A DNA stretch of 64,000 bases. Origin: Rachycentron canadum (Eukaryota; Chordata; Actinopteri; Carangiformes; Rachycentridae). The notes beneath the pieces are model-generated. The model did no database searches. It was not told the origin of the DNA and saw only the letters and a program-made list of their open reading frames with translations. Within the stretch, counting starts at the first letter, position 1; each line of letters opens with the position of its first letter. A program made the translations under genes and the position numbers. This document shows positions 24,201 to 37,500 of the stretch, piece after piece. The stretch spans positions 4,209,197 through 4,273,196 of the forward strand of contig CM076660.1 of assembly GCA_038496675.1 (NCBI GenBank), read 5' to 3'.

Positions 24201-27200
24201 AGGGCATGTACAGCTGGTAATAACCTGGATAAGGCCGGGTAAAGACACAATGAATGCATTGCAATGGGAATGCTATCACACCAGTCAGACCGTATCCAGA
24301 GGTGGTCTGGGTCGCATTGTGATTGGTTCTCAGCCAAGGGATTTAAAAAAAAAAAAAAAAAAAAGACATCTGTATGTCTGGCCACATTTTTTGGATTACA
24401 TACTGCACATGCCAAAATAATACGTGCAAAGGTCAACTAACTAGCAGAGACGTGTGAGACTCGGTTGCACAGAGATGAAGTGAAATTATTTTAGTTTAAA
24501 CTCCATATGTGTCAGTCTGCTGCTTTTAGGGCTGGAGGTAATGATTTTTCAGGGTTTTCAACATGTTAAATTTGAGACCACTATGACTTCAAAGTGTGTT
24601 CAGCACTACACAAACATCAACATGTGTGATGGTGTTACCAGAGTTGCAGGAATTAATATTGTTAGTGCAGAGTGGGGTGTCCTGGCTCTAGGTACAAAGT
24701 CATTAGAGTTTAAAAGACAACCATCACCTGATTTGTTCTGTATTCATGTTGGGAGCATCAGTGGAGCATAATTTGAGCACATGGTACAGTGGGACTCATT
24801 TCTCATCTGCTCCCCAGACAGATTTCATGGACCCATGATAGATAAAAGAAGTAATTTTAACTTCTTATTATTAGAGGTCACTATTTTTTGGATGAGCAGA
24901 GATGTTAGCCCACTCTGGTAAATTCTGAATGGGCTGCACAGTTTGCATTAGTGGTTATATGTTCAATTTGTTATTTTACAGGATGATTAATACACTTTTT
25001 CCCCCCAATAACACATTTGAAAATTCATGGAAGTAGAGATAACTCCATAAAACAATCAATTTTTAAGATATGTCACATGATTTAAGACAGTTTATTGTCT
25101 AAAATTCAGATTACTGGATTTCAGCTTTTTTAAAGATAAAACCATGTTATTTCCATTATCAATGGATTCATTATTGCTGATGAATGAATGAACTGATTGA
25201 TTAGGCTCTAGTTGTTTAGGTATGAGAGAGAAACTGCAGAAAATTGACTCGATGCCTCACGTGGACTTGATGAATTCTTGATTTGAACAGCCCTAAACAT
25301 CTGTGTTCATCCCAGGAATGTCCATGAGTCTATAAGTCTCCTCATGTGTGATAGCAGCTCCTCACAAGGAGCTCCACCCAACTAACAGCTGTGTATGGAG
25401 AACCAATCACAATGAAGACACAGTCACACTAATGAGAAGGCTTGTTAATACCAGGTGTAATTGCACACGTGTGGTCAGGTGTTATCGTCGAGGCAGTACC
25501 ACCCTGTCTCCTCGCAATTATGTTCAACATGCAACTGTTCTGTACATTCAGTAACAATGTTCAGTTTCAATGCAGAAGGTAATGACAGGAAAGTAAAGAA
25601 AAGAGGGTGGAGGTTGGACAGCCATCAAAGTGTTCAGCATCCTGGGTTAACATCCCATTTTTCATACATGACATTGACTTTTTTTTTTTTATTTAATTAT
25701 AACCGCATGGTTTTTAGTTGCCTTGTACATTAAATCCCACTTATATGTAGAATTAGAACATTTTCTTTGGCATCACCCAGACACTGTGGGATCCATCAAA
25801 ACCACCCGATGAATCTGAAATCTGTTATAATCACAATCAAAATCTACACACAGTGTCTTTAAGTGACTGATAAAACATGATGAGGTGTCCGTGTGTGTGT
25901 GTGTAAATAATGGAGGAAGTGGAGCTGGAGAATCCCACAATGTGAAGCGAAGGGGAGGAACTCATGAGCTTCAGCAGGACTCAGCGTCCACATGTTTCAA
26001 AAAAGCGGGTACGTACCCTCGTCTACATTTTGATCTACCTGCTAATCACTGCTGATACACTGTGCATCTTCAAGTCTTTTACGTGTTTGATCAGTTTTGT
26101 CCGTTGCCTTCCTTTCCTCACGGGGCGTTAGGAGAAGAGAGGAGCGTGAGAACGAGGCAGGAACATGGAGATCGCAGCGCTGAGAATCAGCAGAGGAGCC
26201 GCAGGTGTGACCAAACAGCTGGAGCTCACAGCTGGGAAAAGAAGACAATGTGAACTGTAGAGGAAGCTACTTTAAAGTTTAACACATATACATTTATTAT
26301 GGATGTTTGTTTACTAAACCATCTGGATGCTATATTTTGTGCTACTTATTTTTGTTCAGTCGTATCCACTCTCACTTTTACAAAGATGAGATATACATTA
26401 AAAAAAAAAAAAGAAAAAAGCTTTTTACAAGATAGAACTGTCACATCTTTTTTTACACTAGTTTTTTCTCCTTTTAGGCTTCGGATGTTATTGCATCTCT
26501 GTAACAGGTTGTTTTCTTTTTTTCATTTCAATTTATGTAAATCAAGTTGTAGTGCAGACAAGCAAGACTTTTTCATTAATACATGGTCTGTCAAAACAAA
26601 CAATATAATCATAAAAGCTGGACACAAATTAAAAATTAAGATAATGTAAAGCCAGATAATTTTAATGTATTTTTGTCTGTCTGAATGTATTTCGTTCATT
26701 TGTTTGCTCTATAATCATATCAGTATTTATTTTTCTTTATTTCTTATTTATCTTTTTTTCCATTATTTACTTTTTAAATTCTATTTTATGCCCATATTTG
26801 AGTGTGTCTTCGTATGTGCAGCCAGGCTATGCTTCTCAGCCTTTAGAGACTCACTGGCCTAACTTTTAAAATACTATAGATCTTTATCTGCCCTGGACTG
26901 CGAACTCTCTGCCCTGCTCAGTGACTTCCAGGTTGACCAGCCTAGATAGACCAGCCTGTTGAAGCCTGTTCCTTCAATGACTTTATGCCAATGGCAAAAA
27001 TAATGACATTTTTACATTTATATACACAACAATGACACATGCAACAAGGGTTACACCCTCCTGACTAAAGAGCTTAACTATAACGCCCCATAATGCAGCC
27101 AAACCCAAAGTGAACAGTGCTGTAGCTGACTAACCATCCAGCACACAACACACTGCACACAATGGCAATGGAAAGTGCTTAGGTATGAGATAGACCACAG

Positions 27201-28021
27201 AGGCTGTTTGTTTCTTTTGTTTATCTTATCTCTATCAAAGTAGTATTACTTCAGCGCTGCAGCCACGGTGTGTAGTGACGCAGGTTCTTAATGCTTTTCT
27301 TATGCATCAAATATCCAGATTATGTTACTATTTAATCAATAAACACGAGGGAATGTTTGTGGAGCCTGCTCCTGGGAAATCTCCAGAACAAACAGGCTTT
27401 TCATGTTTCACAGACGGGTTTAAAGGTAAAACTGAAGAGGAAGATGTAAAGAAAACAGAGATACTGAGAGACACAGCGGGGCAGAATAAAAAATGTATGA
27501 AAGTCGACATTTTAAAGCTGTTTGTTGCTACGCTCTGAAGTTCAATTCCAGTGTGAATGTGAATTTGAAGTGTATTATAAAGGCTAAGCTGCATCATGAC
27601 AGTAGACAACTTTGCAGCAGCAAACAGGACACACAAAGGTATGAGCAACATTTTGAAGAAATATAAATTCTCGATCAGGTGGATTATTCTTGGTTTGTTC
27701 TTTAGTTGACATAGTTAACATAATAGCCTTCCTGTTGGAGAAATACTGCATGTATTTTTGTTTGGCTGTTTAATTTAAGTTGATTTATTTATATTACAAA
27801 CGAGAGCAAAATATTACTTCTATTGTCAAACTACAGCTTAAGTTTAAAATGATTTATACTCAAGCGGACTGAAGCAGAAAATATATACATATAATTTTAG
27901 ACATAGATGCATTATCCTTGCTGGACACTGGACACTGTGCAGAAGTGTGGTGGTGCGTTCAGTGTAGCTTGTTAGTTTTAGTGAAGATGAACTTGAAAAT
28001 GACAGGTGCCACTATAACCTG

Positions 28022-28040
28022 GTATTTATTTATTTATTTG
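28022..28040 (-). terminator. tecta: Candidate tecta poly(A) signals
   Basis: The plus strand reads ttatttatttatttg, giving overlapping AATAAA hexamers on the minus strand about 60 bp past the read-through stop at 28097. This would suit a terminal exon that ignores the donor at 28161. Confidence 0.4.
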
Positions 28041-28161
28041 AAATTATTTAAACTGATTAATAGGAAAGAAGACTGATTTCCAGCTGATATGAGTGATCAT
28101 TTTATGATTTGGTGGATCAGAAATACTACACACAGGTGTGTGCATCTGTGTGGGTTCTTAC

Positions 28162-28567
28162 TCCGGCAGCTTTTCCCATCTCGCTGCAGCATCCCTGTCA
28201 CGCAGCTGCACACTGGCCCAGTTCCCCTGCTGGTGCAGATCTGCTCACAGCCTCCGTTGTTGTCCTCACACCAGTCAGATTCTGAGAGGACACGACATGA
28301 GAGTCATTAAAGCCCTGGAAAGGTTGAAGAATTTGACTCTATAGCTTTAAAAAGTGCTGAATTTTTTTTTTTTTTTTTTTGGGGAAAATAACAATCGGCA
28401 TTCACAGTGAAGTTCAGCAGCATCAGCCCTGATCTTTAAATCCTGGTCAGATTTGTGGGACTCATGGTGAGATCGTCCTTACCTCTCCTTCTTATGGGCC
28501 CCACAGACAGTATGTGCTCTTTATGCTCGCTGTCCTCAGAGTACATCCTCCTCTTGTGTGGGCAGTT
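28162..28567 (-). CDS. tecta: tecta exons 21-22, cleavage region and EGF-like
   Basis: Exon 21 (28567-28483) encodes NCPHKRRMYSEDSEHKEHIL and SVGPIRRR. Exon 22 (28281-28162) encodes SDWCEDNNGGCEQICTSRGT, CSCVTGMLQRDGKSCR, an EGF-like unit with the expected six cysteines. The human tetrabasic cleavage site RRKR is IRRR here. After SCR the reading frame runs on as SKNPHRCTHLC... to TGA at 28097, and AATAAATAAATA-type signals occur near 28022-28038; or the good donor GTAAGA at 28161 is used. Which end is real is not decided by the sequence alone. Confidence 0.8.
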
Positions 28568-31500
28568 CTGGATGTACAGCACACATGCATTAACACGGCA
28601 GACATTTGTTTCATCTCCACTTTGACCTCACATCGTGTCTTGAGCCTCTCACCACTTTGCAGGTGCTCGTCTCCGAGTCACACAGGGAAACGTCACAGTG
28701 GAGGTGGATCTCGTCGTAATCTCCGATGAACTTGAAGACGGTGACGTGGAAGCGACAGGTGAGGGATACACCGTTCTCTGCCATGCCAATGGTGTTGTCC
28801 TTAATGTTGGGACACCTGGTGAGAGCCAGACGCCAAAGGGACACATGTTCATGTTTTTAACCCCTGTATGGTCGGTTTTAGCAGCACACACTCATTCACG
28901 AACCACTTAACCTTCACACTGCAAAAAAACAAGTCACTGCATCTTAAAGGTTTAGTTGCATACATTGAAAAACAACCTATAATTTAGTTTAAAGCTGCTA
29001 AACATTTTTATTTTTATTTCTATTTGTGCTTCTGGTATATTGTACTGCATTGTTAAACACTAGATTGTCAGAATATAGGCAGTTTTTGGTTCAAGCCCTT
29101 TGCTAACTGAAAAAACAAAATCATTTTTCTTTTTAACTGTTTGAGGGTAAACCCTATTTACATTTACACATTTTACCTTGGCATGCCACATACTGGATGT
29201 CAAGTGGCAGAGATGTGTTATAGTACATGTTCCAGTTTTATACATGTTTGTCTGCACGGTAAATGTCTGTATATGGATGAACAGGAGAATGACAGTGTTC
29301 CCAGGGCCTGAAGATGGATTCCCACAATGAAACATTAAAAATGACCATCCATCTACACTACAACAGTCCAGAGTGCTTTGTGTTTCAGTGATATTTAACT
29401 CACTGTTATCAGACACACTCTGTCAGTTACGGCACAAAATAATTTACCACTCACAATAGAGCAAAGTTTCAATTTGTTTAAATGTGAAAATTTGTTCCTG
29501 AACTCCTTGTGAAACGATCATGTGTATTTATATTTGATGAGTAAACGTGAGAGATTTTACACACGGCTAATGAGTTAGCTGTGAGCTGACTGACTGTGAA
29601 GAGAAGGGCTGTGATTTGTGACGCAGCTATGCAGTAAAATACACAATACCTGATAAAAAAAACTGAACTGAGTTGAATACTACACTGACTTTTAGCTTTT
29701 TTTTTTTTTTTTTTTTTAAATGTTGCAAGTTCTTGTACTGTGGAAACAAAGACGACACAGTTCATCAAAACAGTAAAATACAGCCTTTATAAGGCAAAAA
29801 TGTGCCAGTTCAGATTTTTAAATGTGAATATTTGCAGCTGATGTAAATCCCAATATATACAGTGGCTTGCAGAAGTATTCATACCCCTTGAACTTTTCCA
29901 CATTTTGTCAGGTTACGACCGCAAACATAAATAGATTTTATTGGAATTTTATGTGAAAAACCAACACAAAGTGGCACACAATTGTGAAGTACAAAGAAAA
30001 TTATACATGATTTAAAAATTTTTTTTTTTACAAATAAAAAACTGAAAAGTGCGGTGTGCAAAGTATTCAGCCCCCCTGAGTCAATACTTTGTGGAACCAC
30101 CTTTTGCTGCAATTACAGCTGCAAGTCTTTTGGGGTATGTCTCTACCAGCTTTGCACATCTAGAGACTGAAATTTTTGCCCATTCTTCTTTGCAAAACAG
30201 CTCAAGCTCAGTCACATTGGATGGAGAACGTTTGTGGACAGCAGTTTTAAGATCTTGCCGCAGATTCTAGATTGGATTCAGGTCTGGACTTTGACTGGGA
30301 CGTTCTAACACATGAATATGGTTTGTTTTAAACCATCCCATTGTAGCCCTGGCTTTAAGTTTAGGGTCGTTGTCCTGCTGGAAGGTGAACCTCCGCCCCA
30401 GTCTCAAGTCTTTTGCAGACTCCAACAGGTTTTTCTTCCAGGATTGCCCTGTATTTGGCTCCATCCATCTTCCCATCAACTCTGACCATCTTCCTGTCCC
30501 TGCTGAAGAGAAGCACCCTCAGAGGACGATGCTGCCACCACCATGTTTGACAGTGGGGATGGTGTGTTCAGAGTGATGTGCAGTGTTAGTTTTCTGCCAC
30601 ACATAGTGTTTTGCATTTAGGCCAAAAAGTTAAATTTTGGTCTCATCTGACCAGAGCACCTTCTTCCACATGTTAGCTGTGTCCCCCACATGGCTTCTGG
30701 CAAACTGCAAACGGGACTTCTTATGGTTTTCTTTTAACAATGGCTTTCTTCTTGCCACTCTTCCATAAAGGCCAGATTTGGGCAGTGCACAACCAATAGT
30801 TGTACTGTGGACAGATTCCACCACCTGAGCTGTGGATCTCTGCAGTTCATCCAGAGTCACCATGGGCCTCTTGGCTGCATCTGTGATCAGTGCTCTCCTT
30901 GTTGGGCCAGTAAGTTTAGGTGGACAGACGTGTCTTGGTAGGTTTGCAGTTGTGCCATACTCTTTCCATTTCCAGATGATGGATTTGACTTTGAACAGAG
31001 CTCTGTGAGATGTTCAAAGCTTGGGAAATCTTTTTATAGCCTAACCCTGCTTTAAACTTCTCCACAACTTTATCCCTGACCCGTCCGGTGTGTCGCCTGG
31101 ACTTCACGATGCTGTTTGCTCCCCAATATTCTCTTAACAAACATCTGACGCTGTCACAGAACAGCTGTATTTGTACTGAGATTAGATTACACACAGGTTG
31201 ACTCTATTTAGTCATTAGGTCAACATTTGATCATTCAGCAATCATCAGGCTACTTCAAGGCAATTGGTTGCACTCAGAGAAAAGCAGCTGAATACTTTTG
31301 CACACCGCACTTTTCAGCTTTTTATTTGTAAAAAAAAAAAATTAAAATCATGTATAATTTTCTTTGTACTTCACAATCGTGTGCCACTTTGTGTTGGTCT
31401 TTTGCATAAAATTCCAATAAAATATATTTATGTTTGTGGTCGTAACGTGACAAAATGTGGTAAAGTTCAAGGGGTATGAATACTTCTGCAAGCCACTGTA

Positions 31501-34500
31501 TATAACTTCTGAACAATTTCAAGACATCACTTGCAGTTTTTACAATTTTCTATCTATTTTCAAAATCATTAGTTGTAGCGGTAATAATCATGGGTGTGAT
31601 GCTTGCTCTATCTTTGTGTACATGTGCGTGTAGGTGCCCGACTTGAAACTCCTCCCGCCTACCCCCTCTCTATGATGATGTAGCGGAGACGGTCGCTGCT
31701 GTAGCGGGATGGCGTGGCCCAGCACATGTTCACTATGAGGATGAGCTGATTTTCATCTGCCCCTTCCACAAAGACGCCCACGAAGAGGATGTCTCGTGTG
31801 CTGAGCACCACCTCCCCCTCCCTGTACGGATGCCGGTACGAGGAGTTCTTATACAGAGCCATCTTGGTGATGAAGTTCCCTTCCTGGGTCGGTAAGGTGA
31901 GGTTAATCACACTGGAGCATGGAGGGGGAAAAAAAATAAACAGATGAGAGACAGCAGTCAGCTGTCTAACCGTGACATTTTGTTTTATCTGAGGTAAACA
32001 TATTATCCCACAGCTAATCCCCTTGTCTGCATGTGCTCTGCCTGACCTGAGCATGGGTCTGAGGACAGTCTCCAGTGAGATCTTCAGGTCAAGTTCGTAG
32101 GCGCAGGAAAACTCCACGTTGATGGTCCTGTCCCTGGTGATGACGTTCCCAGTGTTGTTCACACTCTCAATCCAGACGGTGTTTTTGTACATAATGTGTG
32201 TGCCATTAGACTGTCAGAGGGATGAAGAGATATTTATTACACCCGCCATCAGAACACAGGGAAGCAATAATGCTTGAATAATAAAAACACAGTCCAGATA
32301 TCACTTACCTAATTATACTTTCACATTACATAGTTTTTTTTGGTTTCATTTTTTCACTACAGTGAGGGGGGGTGACATGCAAAGGGCCACTGGTATATAT
32401 ATAATAATATAGTTAATGTAGCAGCTTTAAAAACAAATGTGTGTCAAGAAACAATTGGTCCAGCTAGAGTCAACAGGAATATGTTAGTTAGTTCACTGAC
32501 CTGCACGATGGAGCCGCAGTGTCCCTTGGTGTTGTTGATGTGGAAGGAGATAAAGTCCTCTCCCTCGATGCCGGCGCAGTGCTCGTCGTTGATCCTTACG
32601 TCCTCGCGTTCGAAGCCCAGCTGGAAGAGCTTACACTTGGAGATGGAAACCTCCATCTGAGCGTGCTTACAGGTCACCTCTGCCTGTATGATGTCATCAT
32701 CACCTGCCACAGGCAAACATCACAATTACTCCAAAAGCACTGCGGGTTCACAACATTATTCCTACTCTGTCTATGGACAGTCAGTGCTGTGGTTTAAATG
32801 GCCTTTTTTCGTTGACAAGATACATTTTTAAAAGACATATTTCCATCGCAGCTATTTCTACAGTTTAAATTTGTATTTGCGTCTGTATATTTGGTTGTGT
32901 TGCAACTACTTGTAGTGCATCTGTCGTAAAATCGATGAGGATGTTTTCTAAATTTGTTTGTGTTGTGTCTGTGTGTTTCAAGTGTTTTCTTAAGTTGCAC
33001 CCAAAGGCCACCGTATATCATATATAATGGTATTGGTGTATAAATCAGATGGTAAACCACAAGACATGTTGTAGTACATATATCTTGATATTAATTCTTT
33101 AATAACCACATGGAAGTTATTTGTTTATGTCATGTATCTGTGTTAAAGGATAAATATCAATCTATGGTTATCAGATTTCTTTAGCTCTCAAATATCAATA
33201 TTATTTGTAATTACTGTGATGATTTTCATTTTCAAGAGTATATTAATAGTAGTAATCCAGTATCAGAGCGACTCTCTCACACTGAACTTCACTTCAAAGC
33301 AGACAGGATTAAAGCTGGATGTGGATGACATCACCTCAGGGTCCTGCGAAATGCTCACCTCCAGTGCTGGTGGGTAATTCAGGACAGCCACACAGATCGC
33401 CTCCATTCTCCAGCTCACACGTGAAGTTTGTGCAGATCTCTCCAGCACAGGGGTCATAGATCCATTCTGCTAAAGACAGGTCCACACACAATGTTAACTG
33501 TCACTCACACAAGGCTCTATCCAACATGCATGTACAGTATCCTGAGAGACCAGATGAAGAAAAGCACAGAGAGAAATGAAAAATGGGGCGGGTGTCTCGC
33601 GGTGCCCTTACAGCAGTTCTCCTGGGTGATCCACTTGGTGGTGAGGGTGCCCAGGGAGCGGCAGGCCTCGGCGTAGGCTGCCAGCGAGCCACAGACCTGA
33701 GCCTTGCGGTGATTGTAGCAGCCATCGAGGTAGCACGACTGGTAGAAAGGCCTCGGATCCAGTAGGCCGTGGCAGGGCTGAAAGAAGCCCCTCAGCTGGG
33801 TGAGCTTTTGACAGGCATCCTCACCTTGTAGCGCCAGTACTGCTGTGTTGTCACAAGACTGGGCCAGAGCCACGTACTGGGTCTCATCACAACTAGAGGG
33901 AAAACACGAATATCACACTGTCACCTTTAATCTGAAAATACTGTTTGTACTGCTAGGTGCCAACAGCCTGCATGGACTCATGTCAGTAATAATAAGAACT
34001 ACAGCTCCAATCAGTGGCCTGTTCCCACAGATTTTGTGCATATGGACCCAGCAAAGAAGCCAGATAACTCAAGTGTATGTAAATTAATCCACAAACTTTT
34101 TGTAAGTGACCATAGCACAAAGGAAATTAAGTCAGATGGATGTGCCCCTCACTAGCTTGGTGACCCAAACAAAGGTCAATGAATCAACTTTATTCAGAGT
34201 CATGTCTCTGTCCACCTGATGTGAATTTGTCCAGTGGATAGAGACTTGACTCGTGACTCATTTTGGGTCAGTTTTGTTCTCCACCAACTCCTGAGGGAAA
34301 TATCTGGCTCATTGGTTGTTAGATGTTCCACTTTCACCAGACAGTTGTTACTGCTACTGCTGGAAACAGGGTTGAAGAGAGAAACCAAAAAAGGCTAAAA
34401 GAGGCTAAAATAACTGCAAAGTTGGATGATAAATCTGTACATTTATCAGCTTTAGATTTCAGGACTGACCTCCAAAAGGTTTCAAAAGAATTGTACCTTT

Positions 34501-37500
34501 GTATACAGGGGTTAACAGTGCCTGCGCTAAGGCTCACCCACCTGTTCTGCATGCCGTTGGTCTTCCAGCTCTGGGCCAGCTCCAGGGCGCTGACAGCTGG
34601 CTTGCCTCTTGAGGTGATGTAGTCGTCGCTGGGGTCTCCGTTGAAATTCCCGCAAAGGCCGCACACCTTGTTCTGAAGCCTCTGGCCCATTGTGATGCTG
34701 AGCGTGTTAAAGCGGTTGTATCGGACCTGGATGTCCTGGGGGGTGTCGATGACAATGAAACCTTCGGACGTGGACAGACGCGTCATCAGCCCCGTCAGAG
34801 ACGGTACAGATACCGGTGTGCCATTGACCTGAGAAGACACAACAAAATTCAATTTAATTCATTTTTAGGCACCAACATCAACACACCAGTACTGTTACTG
34901 CTAAATTCATACTGTCTCACTTTAACACATGTTTTGACTGTCATTGAAATGAGGACATAATTAGTGTTATGTCAGCTGTTTGTGCAACAATCATAAAAAG
35001 AATTGTACAATCAATAACTTTATATTTTCTCTTGATCTATTTAAGCTCAATACTCAAGAGAAAATGAAGTGATAATCTTTAAAGTGGCATTAATTATGTT
35101 TGGAGCCAGTTTGGGCCCCAGAGAGGTGCACCCCCCTGTTAGTTAGATCTCTAATTAACACCCTCCAGAAGATGCATTTGTATAAACTGATTTTATTCTA
35201 TTCACTCACAAGATATCAGAGGCTGTATGTAACAGAAAGGAAAGGGCACACCCCACAGCCATTGTGACAATCTGAGCTGTAATTACACTGTGCTTTGGTG
35301 AATTTCACCTTCAGTGTATTTCCACCAAAGTGTATTTCTTAAGGAAATTTAAAAAAATGTTTTAGTCAGTGGTTCAGTTAGATCAAGCAAGATTAAGACT
35401 CACTGGGAGCTGCAGTGAGGCAGGTCAATAACTACCTCTGTGTGCAATTTCAGTAGAATGATGTGGCCTAAAGCCAGAACCGGAGGATATCTAACAGACT
35501 ATTAGTGCAAAGGTAATTGGTAAATTGCACTGAAAGAGGTCTTTGAAGGAAGAAAAGGAGATTTGAAGTGGATCAGTTTGTTTAGTTTCTGAAGGAGAGG
35601 TTTGATAAAGGCATCTTTGATGGCAGATGGCACCAAGCCAGAGGGAAGCCAGTGGGTAATAAATACAAAAAAAAAAAAAAAATCTCTTAATAACGATAAT
35701 AATTCTAAGAAAGTAATTCAATATCTATTTATGTATTAAACGCAGGTGCCTGGAGCTAATAAGAGTGAACAACAACATTAAAGTTAAGGGAGATAAAAAC
35801 CAAAACAATGAAATGAAAGATGCTACAAAGCTTTATAGAACTGAGGGCAACTGCAGAGATGATAGCAAGGGTGATAGGTCTCTGTGAGTTGCATCTTTAA
35901 ATTACATGTAATTCAGTGACTCATCACTAATACATAAAACTGACTAATGTCACTTTAAAAGTGAGGTTAGTGATAACATCCATACAACATCAATACAACT
36001 GACTGAATGATAGAAATCATACCAATGTTGACCAGTAATTTCCACTATTTGGTCGATATAATGACTAACTGACACGGCCCAGTACTTGGCCTCACCTTGA
36101 TTGTGCTGCCAGAGATGAGTATGTTCTCCTCATTGATGTAAAGGTAGACATGAGAGATGGTGGTGAGGTTTGGCGTGCTCCATTTATCAAAGTTAGCGAT
36201 GAGCTGGAAGGAGAGGTCAGGAAGCTTGTGGCAGTTGGTGGACAAGACAAAGGAGCAAGACGCGGGGAGCCTCAGCGAAGCCCCGTCGAAGGTTCTGAAG
36301 ACCCCACCGCCCGACGCCACGCAGTGCTGGGACCGTCGGGCGAAGCAGCCCCGCACCCCATGGCGCAGGGTGCACTCCTCCTCTGCCTTACAGCGCCGCG
36401 GGTCGCACTGGATCAGGTTTCGTCCGATGCACTGGCAGCGTTTGGTACAGTCACTGTTCCAAAACAGCTGTTTGGGCTGAAATAAGGAAGGTTGTCTGTT
36501 TAAATTGGGGTGGATCAATTAATTTAACTTATTAGTTGACTGACAGAACAGCATTTCAATTAAAAAAAAAAAACTGAATAACCAAACTATAAATGGAACT
36601 GTGATGGATAATTTTCAGTATTTCCAAAAATCATTAGTTGCAGCCCTATAAAAACATACAGTCTATTTACTGCATACTACTGCTTATAAAATAACTTTAT
36701 TCAGATGCAACTTTGCAAAATGTGATTTTGGCATCAAGGATTACCATTAGTGGCTGTTCTTCCATACTATTTCTTTGCTTCACTGACATTAAATGGCACT
36801 GAGTGAAATGAGAGACTTGTTAAAACCCATTCAAAAGACATTTATGGAAAATATGTCCAATGGACATTTCACTTAAAGAAACTTGACTTGATGTAAATTG
36901 ACTTTGTAACACTTGTCTGAGTACATATGGGAGTGTCTCCAATAAAATGGACACTGATGGGCCAATAAACCTCCAATAAAAAGACTATTTTAGTTTTAAG
37001 TATTTCCACATAGCACTAGATGCGTCACTGACCTCATAGTACTTGCCATCGGTGTAGCAGCCACAGTTTTGAGGCAGGATGCAGCTCTTGCCATTGAGCA
37101 CGTAGCCCTGGTCACACTGGCAGCCCTCCACACAGTCCTGGCTGCAGTCCCTCTGGCCCCGGGCTGGGGCGCACTGGGGCGGGCAGACTGACATGCAACT
37201 GGAGTAATGGCTGTTAGGTGGACAGCTCTGGACTGGGAGCAGGCAGGTTGGCAAAGATATTAGCTAATGTTTACACACATACACACAGGAAATGTTCCAA
37301 TGTTAATAAGTGTTGATTTTTCAAGGGGAAATATTTGTGGACAATATTCACAGGGGGGAGAATCATTTGTCCGCATTGAGATGCATGCAGATCCACAGCA
37401 GCAGTTTCAAGGAATAATGCTCATTCACTTTGGTAAATTGGGAGTAATGCAAGTCTCCCATCTGTGGGGTGCTGGACTTAGAACCTGGTTAGCCTAGCTT

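Larger units (their letters stand above)
15765..28096. other. Intergenic, usp2 5' side to tecta 3' end
   Basis: 12.3 kb between the usp2 start and the tecta 3' end; both genes run leftward, so this holds the usp2 promoter and the tecta 3' flank. Recognised contents are interspersed repeats (about 16,240-16,540; 18,739-18,940; 19,060-19,200; 20,460-20,875; 20,977-21,230) and homopolymer runs. No exon with homology was seen, including the long-isoform usp2 exon. Confidence 0.55.
29860..31498 (-). mobile_element. Tc1-like DNA transposon in tecta intron 19 (inactive)
   Basis: Complete element of 1,639 bp, flanked by TA on both sides (29858-29859 and 31499-31500). The ends CAGTGGCTTGCAG... and ...CTGCAAGCCACTG are inverted repeats of about 210 bp. 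Each carries an outer and an inner copy of a tgcaaagtattca-like motif, the IR/DR layout known from Sleeping-Beauty-type elements. Transposase pieces on the minus strand: DNA-binding region (31194-30916; KVVEKFKAGLGYKKISQALN), first Asp in WSDETKI (30863-30630), second in QQDNDPKL and the third region SPDLNPI (30479-30267), with a C-terminal remnant to about 30079. The third catalytic codon (Glu of NPIE) is TAG at 30267-30269, and frame breaks separate the pieces, so it encodes no active enzyme. Confidence 0.93.

Noticed and set aside
26299..26862. Two Phe/Leu-rich plus-strand frames resembling membrane proteins
   Set aside because: AT-rich sequence yields Phe/Leu/Ile codons by composition; no signal, splice or homology support.
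27328..27651. Hydrophobic minus-strand peptide (MLLIPLCVLFAAAKL) as the missing tecta GPI exon
   Set aside because: No good acceptor lies in front of it in the required phase, and the alternative acceptor frame hits a stop after eight codons.
36150..36485. Plus-strand open frames over tecta exons (also 33,583, 38,177, 39,558, 41,190)
   Set aside because: They are complements of confirmed tecta coding exons and have no homology of their own.
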